NCBI GenBank assembly: GCA_965237575.1
Contig: CBDEGI010000004.1
Coordinates: forward strand, 2,294,001-2,358,000
Direction of reading: 5' to 3'
Origin: JAKZVK01 sp965237575
GTDB lineage: Bacteria > Acidobacteriota > Terriglobia > Bryobacterales > UBA6623
Length of the DNA: 64,000 nt
Shown: piece after piece, positions 60,700-64,000 of the stretch
How positions within the stretch are numbered: the stretch's first letter is position 1
Layout: each line of letters opens with the position of its first letter
Notes under the pieces: generated by a model
Told to the model about the DNA's origin: nothing
Databases searched by the model: none
Seen by the model: the letters and a program-made list of their open reading frames with translations, nothing else
Program-made: the position numbers and the translations under genes

Positions 60700-60734
60700 T
60701 TTCGACAACGTCGGGAGGCAGCTTCTCCCATTGC

Positions 60735-60812
60735 GAGCGTGTAGCTCAAACGGATCAGAGCGGGCGGCTTCTACCCGCCAAGTTGGAGGTTCGACTCCTC
60801 CCACGCTCGCCA
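60735..60812 (+). tRNA. tRNA-Arg (TCT)
   Basis: Acceptor GAGCGTG/CACGCTC, discriminator G, encoded CCA. Anticodon arm GGCGG-CTTCTAC-CCGCC. Confidence 0.88.
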
Positions 60813-60818
60813 AGTCTT

Positions 60819-60895
60819 GCCCCTGTGGTCCAACCGTAAAGGGCACCGGGTTACGAACCCGCGAGGTGCTGGTTAGAGTCCGGCTAGGGGTTCCA
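60819..60895 (+). tRNA. tRNA-Arg (ACG), slightly degenerate
   Basis: Acceptor GCCCCTG/TAGGGGT with two G-U pairs, encoded CCA. Loop TTACGAA on stem CGGG/CCCG. The T loop is TTAGAGT: the nearly invariant C56 is replaced by A. Confidence 0.75.
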
Positions 60896-61087
60896 GTTTC
60901 GTGCGCTGGGTGTCGGGGTCGCCCAACGTGGCACGTGAACCGAGCCGCGAAGCGGCGTTGGATGTTAGCCCGGGGTGGAGCCGCCAGGCGGAACCCCGGG
61001 TATCGAAGCAGATTGTGCGGGGAGCCCTGAAAGGGCGATGGAAAAGCCGCGGCGGGTCAAGCCACCCGTCTAAGCCAGCCAGAATAC
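60896..61087 (+). repeat. REP-like palindromic insert in the tRNA array
   Basis: Contains a chain of short palindromes: GCCGCGAAGCGGC, CCCGGGGTGGAGCC with GGAACCCCGGG, and GCCCTGAAAGGGC. Such motifs are typical of REP/TnpA-REP type repeats seen in Planctomycetes, Verrucomicrobia and Acidobacteriota. It separates Arg(ACG) from His and includes no tRNA. Confidence 0.6.
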
Positions 61088-61162
61088 TCTGGGTTAGCGT
61101 AACGGCAGCGCGGGCCGGTTGTGAACCGGTCAGAGTCAGTTCGAGTCTGACACCCAGTACCA
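61088..61162 (+). tRNA. tRNA-His (GTG)
   Basis: Acceptor TCTGGGT/ACCCAGT with a T-T mismatch at the first pair, discriminator A, encoded CCA. Anticodon arm GCCGG-TTGTGAA-CCGGT. It lacks the G-1/C73 pair normally needed for histidylation. Confidence 0.8.
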
Positions 61163-61163
61163 A

Positions 61164-61238
61164 GGGGCCGTCGTCTAGCGGAAGGATGCGGGACTTTCAA
61201 TCCCGTCGGCGCGAGTTCGAATCTCGCCGGCCCTGCCA
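61164..61238 (+). tRNA. tRNA-Glu (TTC)
   Basis: Acceptor GGGGCCG/CGGCCCT, discriminator G, encoded CCA. Anticodon arm CGGGA-CTTTCAA-TCCCG. Confidence 0.88.
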
Positions 61239-61256
61239 AGTTCAGAAGCACAGGTC

Positions 61257-61334
61257 ATAGGCGTAGCTCAGTGAGTCGAGAGCGCACGTCTGATACGCGT
61301 GAGGTCGAGGGTGCAATTCCTTCCGCTCCTACCA
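61257..61334 (+). tRNA. tRNA-Ile (GAT), imperfect acceptor
   Basis: Anticodon arm CACGT-CTGATAC-GCGTG and T arm GAGGG-TGCAATT-CCTTC, encoded CCA. The acceptor ATAGGCG/CGCTCCT has two mismatches (positions 2 and 3), so folding may be impaired. Confidence 0.72.
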
Positions 61335-61341
61335 AGTTTAT

Positions 61342-61417
61342 TGCGGGTTAACTCAGCCGGCCAGAGTGCCTCTCTTACAAAGAGGAAGCCAGGGGTTCGA
61401 ATCCCCTACCCGCTACC
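61342..61417 (+). tRNA. tRNA-Val (TAC), no complete CCA
   Basis: Anticodon arm CCTCT-CTTACAA-AGAGG, T arm AGGGG-TTCGAAT-CCCCT. The acceptor GCGGGT pairs with ACCCGC. The gene ends ACC and the next tRNA starts at the following base, so CCA is not encoded. Confidence 0.78.
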
Positions 61418-61490
61418 GCCCTCTTAGTTCAATGGCAGGACGGCTGTCTTGTAGCCAGCCAATGGGGGTTCGATTCCACCCAGGGGGCCC
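61418..61490 (+). tRNA. tRNA-Thr (TGT), degenerate
   Basis: Acceptor GCCCTCT/AGGGGGC. Loop CTTGTAG on stem GCTGT/CCAGC with one mismatch. The T arm GGGGG-TTCGATT-CCACC has a mismatch plus an extra base. It ends CCCT without CCA and directly abuts the Val tRNA. Probably decaying. Confidence 0.65.
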
Positions 61491-61952
<462 letters not shown>

Positions 61953-62160
61953 GCAGAGGCAGGGTACTGCTTGATTTTCATGCTCTCAAAACGGGTCTTT
62001 GATGTCAAACACCGCAGCGTGCCAAGGTCCTCAAGCGGCGAGGACGACGCCTCGAGTCCAGGTCCCAGCTACAATAAAAACTTGAATCGCAGCAGCCCCG
62101 GCCTGCGTCCTACACCGTAGGGTGCCCGAAGTAGCGTAAGCCGCACGACCGTAGACCATT

Positions 62161-62934
62161 ATGAATCCAACGCCGACCGCCCAACCAGCCGAGAGTGAGG
62201 GCGGCTTCACCTTCACCGACCAAGTTAAGAAGCCGACTCTCAAGGCGCGCCTCTCGCAACCGGTGTCGATCGCCGCCATCGCACTAGTGGCGGGCATAGC
62301 GGCCTTTGTCATTTATCTGGAAGCCGGGCGCCTCCGGGCGGACCTGCCGCCCGCGGAGGTCACCTACGCCCTGCTGCCGAACGAGGGCAAGACCGGCGGC
62401 GTGCCGATCGCCATCAAGCTCAACCAGATCGCGGTTTTCGTGGTGAATGACCCCATGCAGGACGGCGCGGCGCGGGCCAAGAAGATCGTCGATACCCTGC
62501 AACAAGCGGTGACGGCGCTGAAGGACGAGCCAGGCAAGGTGATCACCCTCGACGAGGAGAGCGCCTTGCCGACCATCATCCAGCAGGAGGACGACGGCTC
62601 TCAACAAACCGTGCTGGTGCAGTTGACGCAGGACGACCTTACGTTGGCCGGCGAGACCGACGCCAAGCGGCTGGCCCGCGTCTGGGCCGAGCGCCTGACC
62701 GACGCGCTCAAAGTGATCGCTTTCGGCGAGCCGCCCGAGTTCAGCACCGGCACGGACTTCGGCAACGCGCTCGAGACGCTCTACGCCACGGCGAACGAGC
62801 AGGGCGGCTCGATCTCGGAAGGTTCGCTCGAAGACGCCTTTGACGGCCTTACCGACGGCGAGCGGCTGGTGCTCGAAACCGTTCCTCCGCGGCGGTCCTC
62901 AGTAGCTCCCCCAGGGCAGTTGATCGGGCAGTAG
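62161..62934 (+). CDS. Hypothetical single-pass membrane protein
   Basis: 257 residues. A cytoplasmic N-terminus (about 30 residues) and one transmembrane helix (VSIAAIALVAGIAAFVIYLEA, about 36-56) lead to a soluble periplasmic domain: TGGVPIAIKLNQIAVFVVND, ARAKKIVDTLQQAVTALKDEPG, LAGETDAKRLARVWAERLTDAL. This last part resembles the pattern of proteins that compute over conserved strand-helix repeats, but I recognise no family. Convergent with the aminotransferase gene (5 bp between stops). Confidence 0.65.
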   Translation: MNPTPTAQPAESEGGFTFTDQVKKPTLKARLSQPVSIAAIALVAGIAAFVIYLEAGRLRADLPPAEVTYALLPNEGKTGGVPIAIKLNQIAVFVVNDPMQDGAARAKKIVDTLQQAVTALKDEPGKVITLDEESALPTIIQQEDDGSQQTVLVQLTQDDLTLAGETDAKRLARVWAERLTDALKVIAFGEPPEFSTGTDFGNALETLYATANEQGGSISEGSLEDAFDGLTDGERLVLETVPPRRSSVAPPGQLIGQ

Positions 62935-62939
62935 ATCCC

Positions 62940-64000
62940 TCAAGGCAATAGGTCGAGGAAGCGATCGACGTCTTCGTCGTTGATGTAGAAGTGCGGCGCG
63001 GCGCGCACCCACCCGAACCGCAGCGCAGCCGACACGCCGTTGCGGTTGAGTGTGGCCACCACGTCGTCCGACGGCTCGCCCTGCTTGCGGAAGCTCACGA
63101 TCCCCGAGCCACAGGTCTCGGCCCGTGGCGTCATGATCTCGTAACCCTTGGCGGCGACCCCGGCGGCGATGCGGCCGGCGAGATGGTGGATCTGCCGGGC
63201 GATGGGCTCCGCGCCGACTTCCAAGAACAGCTCGAGCGACTCCCGTAACCCGTAGCAGCCGATCGTGTTGAGCGTGCCGCACTCATAGCGGGAGGCATCA
63301 CTCCGCAGCTTGAGGTCATGGCTGTAGGTCGCAGAGCCTTCGACGTTCGTCCAGCCGAACTCGATGGGCTCGACCTGGGGGATCACGTCGCTGTCAATGT
63401 AAAGCACGCCACAGCCCTCGGGCCCTAGCAACCACTTGTGCCCGCTCGCCGAGAACGCATGAACGCCGCTTCTCTTCACGTCGACGGGAAACGCGCCGAG
63501 GCCCTGGACGCCGTCGACGACGAGCAGTGTCCCGTGGCAGCGGCAGATCTCACCGACGGCGTCGAGGTCGACTCGGAAGCCGCTGAGGTACTGTACGAAG
63601 CTGATGGCCAGCAGGCGGGCGCCGCGGCAGGCCCGGTCGATCTCGTCCAACTCGATTCGCCCAGCTTGCAGTTCGAGCCAGCGGAGCTTGACCCCGCGCC
63701 GCTCGAGTTGAAGCCACGGGAAGTAGTTTGCCGGGAACTCATCGCGGATGCCCACCACCAGATCTCCAGGGCGCCAGTCGAGTCCGTTGGCAACGATGGC
63801 CAGCCCCTCGGATGTGTTCTTTGGTGATGGCGATCTCGCCTGGGTCGCACCCCATCAGGCGCGCGGCGGCGGTACGGACGCCGTGGCAGGCTTTCATCCA
63901 CTTGGCGTAGTGGGCGGCCCCGTGGCGCATCACGTCATCGGTGAAGCTCGCCATGGCGCGGGCCGTCCGCTCAGGCAGGGGCGAGACGGAGGCGTGATTG
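62940..64000 (-). pseudogene. Class V aminotransferase/cysteine desulfurase-like enzyme, frameshifted, 5' end outside the window
   Basis: The main frame reads WRPGDLVVGIRDEFPANYFPW, LLVVDGVQGLGAFPVDVKRSGVHAFSASGHKWLLGPEGCGVLYID (PLP lysine in SGHKW) and YECGTLNTIGCYGLRESLELFLEVGAEP, with a C-terminal NGVSAALRFGWVRAAPHFYINDEDVDRFLDLL. Upstream, another frame gives NHASVSPLPERTARAMASFTDD and GCDPGEIAITK. The expected NTSEGLAIVANGLD follows only after dropping one base near 63818-63824, so a single-base insertion breaks the gene. The frame is open to the window edge and the start lies beyond it. Substrate could be cysteine or another amino acid. Confidence 0.82.

Noticed and set aside
58629..61260. 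Many 60-240-codon open frames on both strands through the tRNA array
   Set aside because: They are antisense or sense readings of tRNA genes; repeated motifs such as GFEPTN or SNPTA are translations of T arms, not proteins.

Overview
The window looks like a chromosomal segment of an uncultured Acidobacteriota-type bacterium. The evidence is gene content: an Oar-like TonB receptor, CRTAC1/UnbV, CehA/McbA and TPR proteins in one cluster, a Ser/Thr kinase fused to a PD40 propeller, DUF1592/DUF1552/DUF1080 genes and a short PheT. A planctomycete-like donor for some of the DUF families cannot be excluded. No 16S or other decisive marker is present, so the phylum is inference.

Layout. 0.7-4.6 kb: a minus-strand integron-type cassette array with two well-formed attC sites (1240-1374, 3235-3292). 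It carries a frameshifted membrane protein, a two-gene DUF5131/TcmP cassette and a TIR-domain gene. No integrase is visible. 5-14.6 kb: sialidase, a tiny lysine-rich protein, the DUF1592/DUF1552 pair (the second frameshifted), DUF1080, then gene remnants. 14.6-26.2 kb: a minus-strand cluster of TPR protein, dimethylformamidase-like protein, seven-heme cytochrome, TonB receptor, CRTAC1 protein and CehA-like metallohydrolase. 26-41 kb: mostly enzymes (ThuA, serine hydrolase, amidohydrolase, two-subunit molybdenum hydroxylase, esterase, quinoprotein dehydrogenase), then a small cluster ending in a double-glycine peptide gene and a C39-like protease. 41-48 kb: an accessory zone with a Myb-repeat protein, a complete ISKra4-type element and many small non-autonomous elements. 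48-58 kb: PQQ-like propeller, cupin, kinase, then rpmI-rplT-pheS-pheT. 58.4-61.5 kb: a dense array of 25 tRNA genes with its own promoter and a short leader ORF. 62-64 kb: a one-TM protein and a frameshifted class V aminotransferase running off the window.

Two related families of short inverted-repeat elements recur through the window. MITE-A (4381, 12934, 42178, 45727) and MITE-B (34623 and a four-unit tandem array at 46791-47905) share the terminus TGGGGTATSCACTTGACTC and make 9-bp target duplications. They interrupt the TIR gene, the DUF1080 gene, the molybdenum hydroxylase large subunit and an unknown gene. In each of these the two halves rejoin in frame once the element and one duplication are removed, so the insertions are recent.

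The strongest leads for new biology are the double-glycine peptide plus stand-alone C39 protease, the tRNA array with three leucine tRNAs lacking the long variable arm, the defence-like cassette array, a possible -1 frameshift site in the ISKra4 element, and the MITE ends that carry a GGGAG-GTG translation start. Everything here was read by eye; no database search was run.
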